Assembly: GCA_937935255.1 (NCBI GenBank)
Contig: CALGXT010000035.1
Coordinates: forward strand, 1-47,536
Direction of reading: 5' to 3'
Length of the DNA: 47,536 nt
DNA from: an uncultured bacterium
Lineage (GTDB): Bacteria; Verrucomicrobiota; Kiritimatiellia; PWTM01
Made by a program: the position numbers and the translations under genes. Position 1 is the stretch's first letter, and each line of letters starts with the position of its first letter. The notes under the pieces were generated by a model. That model was not told where the DNA came from. It saw only the letters and a list, made by a program, of their open reading frames with translations, and searched no databases. Shown piece after piece: positions 7,664 to 16,451 of the stretch.

Positions 7664-8514
7664 CGCCGCCGCCCCAGATCGGGACGAACGCCACGCCCCT
7701 TTCCGCCGTGATTCTCTGCCGCAACGAGGCGGCCAACCTGCCCCGCTGCCTCGCGGCGTTGCGCGGCTGCGCGGAGACGGTGGTGGTGGACGACCGCAGC
7801 GAAGACGGCAGCCGGGAAATCGCCGCCGCGGCGGGCGCGCGCGTGGTCGAACACCCCTTTGTCTCCTTTGCCGACCAACGGAACTGGGCGCTCGATCACG
7901 CCGAGCTCCGCTGCGAGTGGACGCTGCACTTGGACGCGGACGAGGTCCTGACGCCCGAGGCGCTGACGGAGATCGGGCGGCTGTTGCCCGCGCTGCCGCC
8001 CGATCGCGTCGGATTCATCGCGCGCAAGATCCTGTTGGACGGTCGTTGGCTTCGGCACAGCGCCGATTATCCGGTGTATGTCGCGCGCCTCGTCCACCGG
8101 CGCGGTCCGCGTTTCGTGATGGCGGGCCATGGCGAGACGATTCCGGCCGCCCCGGCGTCGGCGGTGTACCTGCGCGCGCCGATGCTGCACTATTCGTTTT
8201 CCAAGGGATGGGCCGAATGGGAAGAGCGGCATCGCCGCTACGCGGCGGCGGAGGCGGCGCGGCTGGCGCGGGGCGGCGTTGCGTTGAACCCGCGGGATTT
8301 GTTTGCGAAAGATCCGGTGTCGCGGCGGCGCGCGCGGCGCGCGCTATCGCTGCGCATGCCGGGGCGGCCGGCGCTGCGTTTTTTCTACGCCTACGTTTTG
8401 CGGCTGGGATTTCTGGACGGCCGGCCCGGTTTCCGGTTCTGCCGCGCCATGGCGCGCTATGAGGCGTTCATCTCGGCGGAGCTTCGCCGCGCGCGGGAGG
8501 CGTCCTCCCCATGA
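7660..8514 (+). CDS. Glycosyltransferase family 2
   Basis: A 284-residue GT-A fold glycosyltransferase resembling the WaaE/KdtX group of GT2. It shows the nucleotide-binding strand LSAVILCRNEAANLPRCLAAL, then VVVDDRSEDGSREIA, FADQRNWALDHA and the metal-binding LHLDADEVLTPEA. The rest (VYVARLVHRRGPRFVMAGHGE and a hydrophobic helix near LRFFYAYVLRLGFLDGRPGF) is typical of membrane-associated members that add a sugar to lipid-linked glycans. It is coupled by ATGA overlaps to the acetyltransferase upstream and the GT4 gene downstream. Donor and acceptor sugars cannot be read from the sequence. Confidence 0.88.
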   Translation: MTPPPQIGTNATPLSAVILCRNEAANLPRCLAALRGCAETVVVDDRSEDGSREIAAAAGARVVEHPFVSFADQRNWALDHAELRCEWTLHLDADEVLTPEALTEIGRLLPALPPDRVGFIARKILLDGRWLRHSADYPVYVARLVHRRGPRFVMAGHGETIPAAPASAVYLRAPMLHYSFSKGWAEWEERHRRYAAAEAARLARGGVALNPRDLFAKDPVSRRRARRALSLRMPGRPALRFFYAYVLRLGFLDGRPGFRFCRAMARYEAFISAELRRAREASSP

Positions 8515-9779
8515 GCTTGCGCGTCGTCCTGGTCAATCAGTTCTACCCGCCGTCGCCGGCGCCGACCGGCGTGTTGTTGCGGGATTTGGCGCGCGCTTTA
8601 CGCGCGCGCGGACACGCGGTCGCCGTGCTGGCCTCCGCCGGTTTGTATGGATCGGCGGCGGCGGCCGGCGAAGCGGCGGATGACGCGGGCATCGCGGTGC
8701 GTCGGCTGGGGCGGGCGCGAGCGCACGGCGACGGCTTCGCGCGAAAAGCGGCGGATTATCTATTTTTTCATTTGCGCGCGGCCTGGGCGTTGCGGCAACT
8801 CTCGCCCCGGCCCGACGCGATCGTGGCGATGACGACGCCGCCTTTCATCGGCGTGCGCGCGGCCCGCTACGCCCGGCGGCGCGGCATTCCCGTGATCTTG
8901 TGGTGCATGGATCTCTATCCGGAGGCGCTGGCCGCGAACGGCCGGCCGAAATCCGGCGGTCGGTTGTATGGCCGGCTGGAGCGTTGGGCCCGCATCGAGC
9001 GGGAGTCCGCGGCCGCCGCGGTGGTCATCGGGCCGGACATGCGGGCGCGGGTGGCGGCGTCGGCGCCGGCCGCGCGAATCGTCGAGATTCCCGTCTGGAG
9101 CCGGCGCGCCGCCACGGAGCCGGATCGCCGCGCCGCGCTGAATTTGCGGCGGGAGCGCGGATGGGCCGAGGATGACGTGGTGTTGATGTACAGCGGGCAC
9201 ATGGGCCGGGCGCATCGGGTCGAGGAGTTCGTCGCGCTGGCGGCGGCGTTGCGCGAGGCGCCGGCGCGCTTTCGCCTGGTGTTCTGCGGCGCGGGCGCCG
9301 CGCAAATGTCGTGGTTTCGCGCCGGCGCGGGGCTTTTCGAGTGGCTCGACCCCGTGCCGGAGTCGCGGCTGACCGCCCATCTGCTCTCGGCGGATGTGCA
9401 CCTGGTTTCGCAACAACCGGAATGGACGGGCATTGTCGTTCCGAGTAAATATCAGGCCGCCGGCGCCCTGGGGCGCCCGGTCTTTTTCGCCGGGCCGGCG
9501 GATTCCGCGGTGGCGCGGTGGATCGTTGAGGGCGAAACCGGTTGGGTCGCGGCGCCCGAGGATGGCGACGCCGTGGCGCGCGCGGCGCTGGAACTGCGCG
9601 ATCCGGAAGCGCGGCGCGTCCGGGGAAACAACGCCGCCCGCCGGCATCGCGAGTTGTTCGATCCCGAAAAGCGGCTGCGGCAATGGGCGCTGCTGGTGGA
9701 GGCGACGGTTCGGGATGAATCCGTGCGCCGCAAAGGGGCGGACGCGGCGCCGCGGCGACGGGGATCGGCGAACGAATGA
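8511..9779 (+). CDS. Glycosyltransferase family 4 (GT-B fold)
   Basis: A 422-residue GT-B glycosyltransferase with a WbuB-like N-terminus: VVLVNQFYPPSPAPTGVLLRDLARALRARGHAVAVLAS. The second Rossmann half begins at DVVLMYSGHMGRAHRVEEFVALA and contains RFRLVFCGAGAAQMSW and the donor-binding VPSKYQAAGALGRPVFFAG, where the usual E-x7-E is reduced. It probably adds an early sugar of the repeat unit on the cytoplasmic face. It lies between the GT2 gene and the initiating transferase with overlapping start/stop codons at both ends. Confidence 0.87.
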   Translation: MSLRVVLVNQFYPPSPAPTGVLLRDLARALRARGHAVAVLASAGLYGSAAAAGEAADDAGIAVRRLGRARAHGDGFARKAADYLFFHLRAAWALRQLSPRPDAIVAMTTPPFIGVRAARYARRRGIPVILWCMDLYPEALAANGRPKSGGRLYGRLERWARIERESAAAAVVIGPDMRARVAASAPAARIVEIPVWSRRAATEPDRRAALNLRRERGWAEDDVVLMYSGHMGRAHRVEEFVALAAALREAPARFRLVFCGAGAAQMSWFRAGAGLFEWLDPVPESRLTAHLLSADVHLVSQQPEWTGIVVPSKYQAAGALGRPVFFAGPADSAVARWIVEGETGWVAAPEDGDAVARAALELRDPEARRVRGNNAARRHRELFDPEKRLRQWALLVEATVRDESVRRKGADAAPRRRGSANE

Positions 9780-11731
9780 ATCACGCGATCTGGAAATACG
9801 CGGCGTCGCTGCTGACGGGGGCGGCGGTATCGCTGCTGATGACGCGCTTTTGGGGGCCGCGCGCGCCGCGCTGGGGTTTTTTGGACCGGCCCGGCGGACG
9901 GAAGCGGCATCGCGAGCCGACGCCGACCGCGGGCGGGATTGCGGTCTTTCTCGGGTTTCATGCGGCCTGCGCCGTCGTCTTTTTGCCCCCATGGCCGCCT
10001 TTCGCCGGCCAGTTGCCCATGGGTTGGTGGCTGCGCATGATTCCGCTCACCGCGGGCGCCGTCGCGATCGGCGCATGGGATGATCGCTATTCGATGCGGC
10101 CCTGGGTGAAGTTTGTCGCGCAATTTCTGCTGGCGGTCGGGGCCTATCTCCTGAACCTTCGAATCCAGAATGTCCTGGGCGCCGACCTGCCGGAGGCATT
10201 GGATTTCGCGGCGACCGCGGTGTGGTATGTGGCCCTGATGAACGCCTTCAATCTGATTGACGGTCTGGACGGTCTGGCCGCGGGCATCGCGCTCATCGCC
10301 TCGGCGGGCGTCGCGCTGACGCTGGTGTTTCGACAGGCGCCGGGCGATGTGCTCCTGTTGCTGGGATTCGCCGGCGCCTGCGCGGGATTCCTGCGCTATA
10401 ATTTCTATCCGGCGCGCGTCTTTCTCGGCGACACCGGCAGCCATTTCATCGGATTTACCTTCGCGGCGCTGGCTCTTTCGACCAATTCCAAGGGGCCGGC
10501 CCTGGCGGCCTTGGGCGCGCCGCTGCTGGCCGCCGGCGTGCCGTTGTTCGACACCCTGCTGGCGGTTTGGCGGCGCTCCGTGCGCCGATGGAAAGACGGG
10601 GCCGAGACCGCCGCGGTCGGCCGCGCGGACGCCGACCACCTGCATCACCGCCTGTTGCGCCGGTGCGAGGGACGTCAATCCCGTGTCGCGCTCCTGCTGT
10701 ACGGGGGCACGGCGGCGCTGTGCGGTCTGGGCCTGCTGATCAGTGTGTTCAACGATCGGGCGCTGGGGCTGCTGGCGTTGGCGTTTCTGCTGGGCGCGTA
10801 CACGATCGTACGCCGGCTGGCCTGGATCGAGTTGGAGGACACCGGCGAAGCGCTCCTGCAGGGCATGACTCGCCCTGTGCGCCGCAATCGGGCGCTGTTG
10901 TTTTACGTCGCGGCGGACATCGCGATCCTCAGCGGCGCCTTGTGGCTGACGGCGGCGTTGTTGGGCGACGGGGGCTTGCCGATCGCCGGCGGTTCCAAAA
11001 AACTGTGGTTCATGTTCGCGCCGACGGATATCGCGTTGCCGTTTATCGCCTTGTTGCTGTTTCGCTCGTACACGCGCGTCTGGTACCTGGCGCGCATTTC
11101 GGAATACGCCTCCACCGGCGTCGCCGTGGCCGTCGGTCTGGCGGCCGCCTTCGCCGCGCAGGCGATCGGCTGGGGGGAACAGGCGTCCGCGCGGCGGCTG
11201 CTGCTGCGCTACCTCTTTCTCTTCGGCGCGGCGGCGCCGGGCATCACCGGCATTCGCGCCGCGCATCGAATCGTGGAGGATTACCTGGCGCGATTTCATA
11301 TCGGGCGTCGGGCGGGGTCGAGCCGCGGGCCGCGCGCTTTGATTTGCGGCGCCGGTTACCGGACGACGCTTTTCTTGCGCACGGCGCATCTCCCGCGCGA
11401 GGGCGGCGCGCGCCTGAGGGTGATCGGAATCGTCGCCGAAGACGAAGCCGTCAAAGGGCATTACGTCCACGGCTATCGCGTGTTGGGATCGGTGCGCGAT
11501 CTGCCGGTCATCCTGCGTGAACACGCGATCGAATCCGTGCATATCGTCGAGGACCTTGCGCCTGAAAACGAGGCGCTGGCGCGCGACGCCGTCCGCGCGC
11601 ACGGGGCGCGGCTGGCGCGCTGGCGCTTCACGGAGGAAACGCTCGAAACCGGTTCGCGCGCCGTCAGCGAAACACGGCCCGGAACGGACGGAGCGGCCAG
11701 TACAACGCCCGCCAACAGGGCGGCAGATTGA
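9776..11731 (+). CDS. WecA/MraY-type sugar-1-phosphate transferase fused to a CapD/FlaA1-like domain
   Basis: A 651-residue polytopic protein. The first half (about 1-350) is a polyprenyl-phosphate glycosyl-1-phosphate transferase: GGIAVFLG, the first Asp pair in GAWDDRYS, then NAFNLIDGLDG, FLGDTGSHF and the cytoplasmic HLHHRLL loop. It would start glycan synthesis on undecaprenyl phosphate. The second half adds several more membrane helices and a Rossmann-like strand (RALICGAGYRTTLFLRT) like the N-terminal part of CapD/WbpM-type proteins, but the catalytic dehydratase domain is absent. Normal WecA is about 350 residues, so this is a fusion. The last 68 bp overlap the 3' end of the convergent gene, and the final residues are low-complexity, suggesting a readthrough tail. 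Confidence 0.82.
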   Translation: MNHAIWKYAASLLTGAAVSLLMTRFWGPRAPRWGFLDRPGGRKRHREPTPTAGGIAVFLGFHAACAVVFLPPWPPFAGQLPMGWWLRMIPLTAGAVAIGAWDDRYSMRPWVKFVAQFLLAVGAYLLNLRIQNVLGADLPEALDFAATAVWYVALMNAFNLIDGLDGLAAGIALIASAGVALTLVFRQAPGDVLLLLGFAGACAGFLRYNFYPARVFLGDTGSHFIGFTFAALALSTNSKGPALAALGAPLLAAGVPLFDTLLAVWRRSVRRWKDGAETAAVGRADADHLHHRLLRRCEGRQSRVALLLYGGTAALCGLGLLISVFNDRALGLLALAFLLGAYTIVRRLAWIELEDTGEALLQGMTRPVRRNRALLFYVAADIAILSGALWLTAALLGDGGLPIAGGSKKLWFMFAPTDIALPFIALLLFRSYTRVWYLARISEYASTGVAVAVGLAAAFAAQAIGWGEQASARRLLLRYLFLFGAAAPGITGIRAAHRIVEDYLARFHIGRRAGSSRGPRALICGAGYRTTLFLRTAHLPREGGARLRVIGIVAEDEAVKGHYVHGYRVLGSVRDLPVILREHAIESVHIVEDLAPENEALARDAVRAHGARLARWRFTEETLETGSRAVSETRPGTDGAASTTPANRAAD

Positions 11732-12785
11732 AGCGTCGGAAGTCGCCGTCGCCGGGCGCCAGCGCGCGAAGGAGCGCGCTCCGCGCCCACTCGACGCGGG
11801 TCATCAGCTTCCGATGCAACCGGCGCGCTTCCGTCGCGGTCGGTTCCCCCGGCGGCGCCAATTGCGCCCGATAGAGGCTCACAATACGGGCGTATACGCC
11901 CCGCGGATCGGCGATCCTGCATAGCCCCGGTCCGAACAGTTGTTCCGCCAGGAAGCAACCCGCGTCCAGCGCGGCGCGCGGAAAAGCGGGGCGCAAAAGA
12001 CCGGCCCGCGCCCGTTCATGACAGCCGGGGTGTCTCGCCAGCAGTCCCGCGATGTCCGCCGCCCAGGCCAGCCGCGCGCCGCCGTGCCAAAGCGCGTGTC
12101 CGCAGGCCAGCGCCAAATGCTCCTCCGGCGTCGGCGCGCGCACGACGCCGCGATCCAGCCGAACCTCGGCGCCGACGACGGGCGCTCCGCCGGCGCGAAA
12201 AGGGGGCCAGGGCCAATGCGGCGGGAAGAATCGAAAATTGATCTCCGCGCGAACCGCCGCGGGACCCACGAACGCCACGCCCCAGCCGAAATGCCAATAA
12301 TGTCCGCGCCGCCGGTCGTCGGCGATTTCCGGCCGATAGCCCGCCGCCCGCAGCGCGGCCTCCAGCGCCGGGCCGTCCGCCGGTTCGCAGCGCCAATCGA
12401 GATCGTCGAACGCCCGCAGGCCCGGATCGGGCCAGGCTTGCGCCGCGAGCGCGGGACCCTTGACCAGGAGAAGCCCTTTCACCGCCGGCGCCAGCCGTTC
12501 GTACAGCCGCTCGGCCTCGGCGGCAAGCCGCGCGGAGTGGAGGGCCTGTCCATACGCGGCGTTCCGCCAAGCCGGCGGCGCATCCGCGGCGCCGACGGCG
12601 TGGAGCAGGCCGACCATCCGATGCCGCCGCGCGAGGGGGAGCAGATCGGCGCTCAACGCGGGCGGGGAGCATTTCCCCGGAATCGGCGGCAGCCCGTGCA
12701 ATTGCCGAAACGCCCGCCGGCATTCCTCGAGGAATGGCGCGAAGAGCTCGGCGGAATCCGCCGCCGTCGCGGGATGCGATTTCAT
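11664..12785 (-). CDS. NTP_transf_5-like nucleotidyltransferase family protein
   Basis: A 373-residue protein resembling the uncharacterised nucleotidyltransferase family often found in polysaccharide clusters. The core is LLLVKGPALAAQAWPDPGLRAFDDLDWRC at about 115-145, where KG and the R-x-(F)-D-D-L-D block form the expected active-site strand. A helical N-terminus and a His-containing helix (HLALACGHALWHGGARLAWAADIAGLL) follow the family pattern. Its role is unknown; members are suggested to modify surface glycans or act in regulation. It is transcribed convergently to the polysaccharide operon and divergently from rnf. The ATG at 12785 is followed by a plausible N-terminal helix. TTGACA sits at 12854-12849 on this strand, but no good -10 box is seen. 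Confidence 0.65.
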   Translation of the reverse strand: MKSHPATAADSAELFAPFLEECRRAFRQLHGLPPIPGKCSPPALSADLLPLARRHRMVGLLHAVGAADAPPAWRNAAYGQALHSARLAAEAERLYERLAPAVKGLLLVKGPALAAQAWPDPGLRAFDDLDWRCEPADGPALEAALRAAGYRPEIADDRRRGHYWHFGWGVAFVGPAAVRAEINFRFFPPHWPWPPFRAGGAPVVGAEVRLDRGVVRAPTPEEHLALACGHALWHGGARLAWAADIAGLLARHPGCHERARAGLLRPAFPRAALDAGCFLAEQLFGPGLCRIADPRGVYARIVSLYRAQLAPPGEPTATEARRLHRKLMTRVEWARSALLRALAPGDGDFRRFNLPPCWRALYWPLRPFRAVFR

Positions 12786-13022
12786 GGCGATGGGCTTGTT
12801 CCGGGCGCGTTCATCGGCGCCCGATGGTCAGCACGTACCGGATCGGATTGTCAACACCGCATTGGCGGACCGCGCAACCGCGCCGACGGGCGGGAAACCG
12901 GGCGGCGCGCGGGAGCGGTCGCCTCCCTCGCCTCCGACCGCGCGAAAATCGCGCCGTCACTCGATCCTCCGGGAATCCTCGGGGACAATTGACAAGATCC
13001 GATCGGCGACATCGAACGTGCA

Positions 13023-13039
13023 TTTCCAAGCCTTGGAAA
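13023..13039. promoter_or_regulatory. Palindrome TTTCCAAGCCTTGGAAA, candidate operator
   Basis: A perfect 8-bp inverted repeat around one central C. It ends 116 bp before the first codon of the rnf operon and upstream of its promoter. An identical 17-mer occurs at 27278-27294. Confidence 0.5.
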
Positions 13040-13117
13040 ACAAGGCTGGCGCGCCGTCCGAGCGGTGAAAATAAACAACTTCCGAATGCGTCTCGTGCCC
13101 CGCTTCCCGATTTGCGC

Positions 13118-13146
13118 TTGATTTGAAGAGGCGCGGCGTGCTATTT
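13118..13146 (+). promoter_or_regulatory. Promoter of the rseC-rnf operon
   Basis: TTGATT (13118-13123), 17-nt spacer, CTATTT (13141-13146). The ATG at 13155 is 8 nt downstream without a Shine-Dalgarno sequence, so the transcript is probably leaderless. Confidence 0.5.
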
Positions 13147-13154
13147 GCGCGATC

Positions 13155-13463
13155 ATGAGCGTGCTCGATTCCACCCCGTCCGCCGGCGGGTGCGATGGGC
13201 GCTGCGCGGCGTGCGCGGTGAGTCGCGAACCCCAGGGCGATAACCTTTTGGAGGGGCCTTCGCTGGTCTGGCGGTCGGCGGTCGTCTTTCTGTTGCCGCT
13301 GGCGGGATTGGCGGCGGGGGCGGCGCTGGCCGGCGGCGCCGGGCTTCGCGCGGTCGGCGGGGCGGCGGCGGGCGGTGTCGTCGCGGTGGCGCTCGCGCGT
13401 GTTCTGGCGCATCGGGGTCTGGCTAAGACGGCGCCGGCGCAAGATCGCCTTTCCCATTTATGA
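13155..13463 (+). CDS. Short RseC/MucC-like membrane protein at the head of the rnf operon
   Basis: A 102-residue protein with a Cys-rich start (CDGRCAAC, C-x3-C-x2-C) followed by two hydrophobic helices (VVFLLPLAGLAAGAALAGG and AVGGAAAGGVVAVALARVLA). This is the layout of a shortened RseC-family protein. RseC members are often encoded with rnf/rsx genes and may help electron flow or reduction of SoxR. Here the soluble N-terminal domain is shorter than in full-length proteins (about 150 residues), so the cysteines are the main remaining feature. The stop overlaps the rnfC ATG (ATGA). Confidence 0.62.
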   Translation: MSVLDSTPSAGGCDGRCAACAVSREPQGDNLLEGPSLVWRSAVVFLLPLAGLAAGAALAGGAGLRAVGGAAAGGVVAVALARVLAHRGLAKTAPAQDRLSHL

Positions 13464-14824
13464 GCTCGGAATCTTCCACCGTGCTTTCGCCGCCCGGGCG
13501 CTTCGCCGGCGGGGTGCATCCGCCCGAACATAAGGAGCTCGCCCGCCACGCGGCGATCGAGGTATTGCCGCCGCCGGCCGAACTGGCGCTGCCGCTCTTG
13601 ATGCACACCGGCGCGCCCTGCCAACCGGTCGTTCAACCCCGCGCCGAGGTTGTTTATGGCGCGTTGCTCGCCGACTCGGACGCCTTCGTGTCCGCGCCGA
13701 TCCACGCGCCTGCGGCGGGCGTCGTCCAGCGCGAAGGCGTCGCGACGCTGCCCAACGCGCGGCACGTGAAGACCATCCCCCTGAAAGTCGGCCCGCACCA
13801 GATGGCGGCGGAGGAACTGATGGCCGATATGTTCGGCGGCGAGTGGCCGGAGGACGGCATCGCGGACGTCGCGCCCGAGGAAATCGTCAAGGCCGTGCGC
13901 GCCGCCGGCATCGTGGGGCAGGGCGGGGCCGCCTTCCCCACGCACGTCAAACTGGCGCGGAATCCGAAAAAGCCGGTGGACACGATCCTGGTCAACGGCT
14001 GCGAATGCGAGCCGTATTTGACCGCCGATTACCGCGTCATGGTCGAAGCGCCCGCGCCGGTCATCTCCGGCGCGCGGCTCGCGGCGCGCGCCGCCGGCGC
14101 GGCGACGATCATCATCGCTGTCGAAGACAACAAACCCGAAGCCATCGAAGCGTTGCGCGCGGCCGCCGCCGGCGACGTGAAGATCATGTCCGTGCCGACG
14201 CGCTATCCGATGGGCGGCGAAAAGCAGACGGTGCGCGTGGCGACCGGCCGGACGATTCCCACCGGCGGGCTGCCGTTGGATGTCGGCGTTGTGGTCATCA
14301 ACGTCGAAACCGCGGCGGCGATCGCGCGGGCCGTGTGGCGGAAGAAACCCCTGACCCACCGTGTGGTGACCGTCACCGGCGGCGGCATCGCGCAGCCGAA
14401 AAATATCCTCGCGCCGATCGGTTGCCGCTACGCCGACCTGGTTGCGTTTTGCGGCGGACTGAAGCCGGAAGCCGGGCGCGCGATCGCCGGCGGCCCCATG
14501 ATGGGATTTGCGCTCGGCGATTTCAACGCGCCGGTCACCAAGGGCACGAGCGGGCTGACCGTTCTGACCGCGGAAGATGTGCGCCGCGCCGCCGAAACGC
14601 CGTGCGTCCGGTGCGGGCGCTGCGTCGAGGCGTGCCCGCTCGATCTGATGCCGACGCGCCTCGCGCTCGCGGCGCGGCACAAGGATTGGAATCTGGCGAA
14701 ACGGCATCACCTGATGGCCTGCATGGAATGCGGTTGCTGCGCGTATGTCTGCCCCGCGGCCATTCCGCTGGTGCAATTGATCCGCATGGGCAAGGTGCAA
14801 ATGATGAAGGAGGTCGGGAAATAG
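13460..14824 (+). CDS. rnfC: Rnf electron-transport complex subunit C
   Basis: A 454-residue NADH-facing peripheral subunit of the ion-translocating ferredoxin:NAD oxidoreductase. It has the N-terminal signature FAGGVHPPEHKELA, the flavin/NAD-binding loop GIVGQGGAAFPTHVKL, NGCECEPYLTADYRVM, and two [4Fe-4S] motifs near the C-terminus: CVRCGRCVEACPLDLMP and CMECGCCAYVCPAAIPL. Length is standard. It overlaps the upstream gene and precedes rnfD by 23 bp. In Rnf it exchanges electrons with NAD and passes them toward the membrane subunits. Confidence 0.96.
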   Translation: MSSESSTVLSPPGRFAGGVHPPEHKELARHAAIEVLPPPAELALPLLMHTGAPCQPVVQPRAEVVYGALLADSDAFVSAPIHAPAAGVVQREGVATLPNARHVKTIPLKVGPHQMAAEELMADMFGGEWPEDGIADVAPEEIVKAVRAAGIVGQGGAAFPTHVKLARNPKKPVDTILVNGCECEPYLTADYRVMVEAPAPVISGARLAARAAGAATIIIAVEDNKPEAIEALRAAAAGDVKIMSVPTRYPMGGEKQTVRVATGRTIPTGGLPLDVGVVVINVETAAAIARAVWRKKPLTHRVVTVTGGGIAQPKNILAPIGCRYADLVAFCGGLKPEAGRAIAGGPMMGFALGDFNAPVTKGTSGLTVLTAEDVRRAAETPCVRCGRCVEACPLDLMPTRLALAARHKDWNLAKRHHLMACMECGCCAYVCPAAIPLVQLIRMGKVQMMKEVGK

Positions 14825-14847
14825 GCCGCGGGCCTCCCGAAACGCGC

Positions 14848-15891
14848 ATGGCGGAAAACGCTGTCACTCCGATCGCGCCGGCCGCGCCGCCGCCGGCGGC
14901 CGCCTCGGCCCGCGCCGCGCCGGCGAAACCCGCGCCCGCGCTCTCCGTCGCGCCGGGACCCCACATCGCCTCCGGCGCGCTGACGACGCGCCGCATGATG
15001 CTCGACGTCATTCTGGCGGCTCTCCCGCTGCTCGCGGTTTCCGTGTATCTCTTTCGGCAGTATGCCGTCTTTCAGATTGCCATCAGTGTGATCGGCGCTC
15101 TGGCGGCGGAGCGGTTTTTCGGCTGGATGCGGCGGCGGCCGAACACGCTGGGCGACCTTTCGGCGGCGGTCACCGGTCTGATCCTCGGCCTCTCGCTGCC
15201 GGCCTCCGCGCCGTGGTACGTCGGCGTGATCGGCGCGTTCGCCGGCATCGGGTTCGGCAAGGCGGTCTTCGGCGGGCTGGGCCAGAACATCTTCAACCCG
15301 GCGATGGTCGGACGCGCGTTCGTCATGATCGCCTTCCCCGCGGCGCTCGGCGCCTCGGCGTATGTCGCGCCGACGCTGGGCGTGGACGCCGTCACACAAG
15401 CGACGCCGCTGACGGCGTTCAAGATGATGGGTTCCGTGGCGGCCTTGAAACCGCTGTTTCTCGGCATGACCAACGGTTCGATCGGCGAGACGAGCGCGCT
15501 CGCGGCGTTGATCGGCGGCGCGTATCTGTGTTGGCGCGGCACGGCGGCCTGGCGGATTCCGGCGGGCGGGATTCTCGCGCTGGCGATTCTGGCCGGGGCG
15601 TCCGATCTGACGGGCGGTTCGCCGTGGACCTTTGCGCATCACCTTTCGAGCGGCGCGTTCCTCTTCGGCGCATTCTTCATCGCCACCGATCCGGTGAGCT
15701 CGCCGCTCACGCCGAAAGGGCAGTGGATTTTCGGCGCGGGATTCGGCGCGCTGGTGCTGCTGATCCGCGCGTTCAGCGGTTATCCGGAGGGCGTGATGTT
15801 CTCGGTGCTGCTGATGAACTCGGTCGCGCCGCTGATCAACCGTTGGACGATCCCGACGCCCGTGGGCGGGCCGGCGCCGGAGCGGAAATGA
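14848..15891 (+). CDS. rnfD: Rnf electron-transport complex subunit D
   Basis: A 347-residue integral membrane flavoprotein. It begins with an Ala/Pro-rich cytoplasmic tail of about 40 residues not needed in most homologues, then HIASGALTTRRMMLDVILAALPLL, GGLGQNIFNPAMVGRAFVMIAFP and GAFFIATDPVSSPLT, all standard RnfD/NqrB blocks. The covalent FMN site is TQATPLTAF with Thr186 as the likely attachment residue. RnfD is thought to carry ions across the membrane. ATG 14848 is used; the stop overlaps rnfG (ATGA). Confidence 0.95.
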   Translation: MAENAVTPIAPAAPPPAAASARAAPAKPAPALSVAPGPHIASGALTTRRMMLDVILAALPLLAVSVYLFRQYAVFQIAISVIGALAAERFFGWMRRRPNTLGDLSAAVTGLILGLSLPASAPWYVGVIGAFAGIGFGKAVFGGLGQNIFNPAMVGRAFVMIAFPAALGASAYVAPTLGVDAVTQATPLTAFKMMGSVAALKPLFLGMTNGSIGETSALAALIGGAYLCWRGTAAWRIPAGGILALAILAGASDLTGGSPWTFAHHLSSGAFLFGAFFIATDPVSSPLTPKGQWIFGAGFGALVLLIRAFSGYPEGVMFSVLLMNSVAPLINRWTIPTPVGGPAPERK

Positions 15892-16451
15892 AACGCAATT
15901 ATATTCAACAAGCCTGGCTGGTGATTGTGCTGGCCTGTCTCTTTGGGGCGGCGCTCGCGGCGGTGCACGCCGGGCTGGGCCCGCGCATCGCGCAAAACCG
16001 GCTCAACGACACGCTCTCCCAGATTCCCACGCTCGTGGAGGGCGCGGCGCGCGGCGAGCCGCTGGAGATCGGCGGCCGTATCGTCTATCGCGCGGTGGAC
16101 GGCGAAGGCGCGGCGGCGGGCTGGGTCGTGCCCGCGGGCGGACAGGGCTTCGCCGATCGCATCGAACTTTTGATTGGGCTGGATCGGGAGGCCGCGCAGA
16201 TCACCGGCCTTTACATCTTGCAGCAAAACGAGACGCCGGGTCTCGGCAACCGCGTCACGGAGCCGGAGTGGCGGGCGCGATTCGCGGGCCAATCGGCGCT
16301 CGCGCCGCTGACGGTGGTCAAAGGCCGCGCCGGCGGGGCCGGCGAGGTGGAGGCCGTCACCGGCGCGACCGTCTCCTCGCAGAGCGTCGTCGGCATCGTG
16401 AACGAGGCGGTGGCGCGATTCCGCCGCGAGCGGCCGGAGGGCGCGCCATGA
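15888..16451 (+). CDS. rnfG: Rnf electron-transport complex subunit G
   Basis: A 187-residue protein with one N-terminal membrane helix ([22 protein letters not shown]) and an extracytoplasmic FMN-binding domain. The flavinylation motif is [11 protein letters not shown], where the Thr of GAT would carry FMN through a phosphoester bond. The upstream [23 protein letters not shown] block is also typical. It couples to rnfD and rnfE by ATGA overlaps. A flavin transferase (ApbE) is required for FMN attachment but is not in the window. Confidence 0.95.
   Translation: MKRNYIQQAWLVIVLACLFGAALAAVHAGLGPRIAQNRLNDTLSQIPTLVEGAARGEPLEIGGRIVYRAVDGEGAAAGWVVPAGGQGFADRIELLIGLDREAAQITGLYILQQNETPGLGNRVTEPEWRARFAGQSALAPLTVVKGRAGGAGEVEAVTGATVSSQSVVGIVNEAVARFRRERPEGAP

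Larger units (their letters stand above)
12786..13154. other. Intergenic region between divergent genes
   Basis: This 369-bp gap separates the NTP_transf_5-like gene from the rnf operon. It contains a palindrome (13023-13039) and the rnf promoter. I see no gene or RNA in it. Confidence 0.5.
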
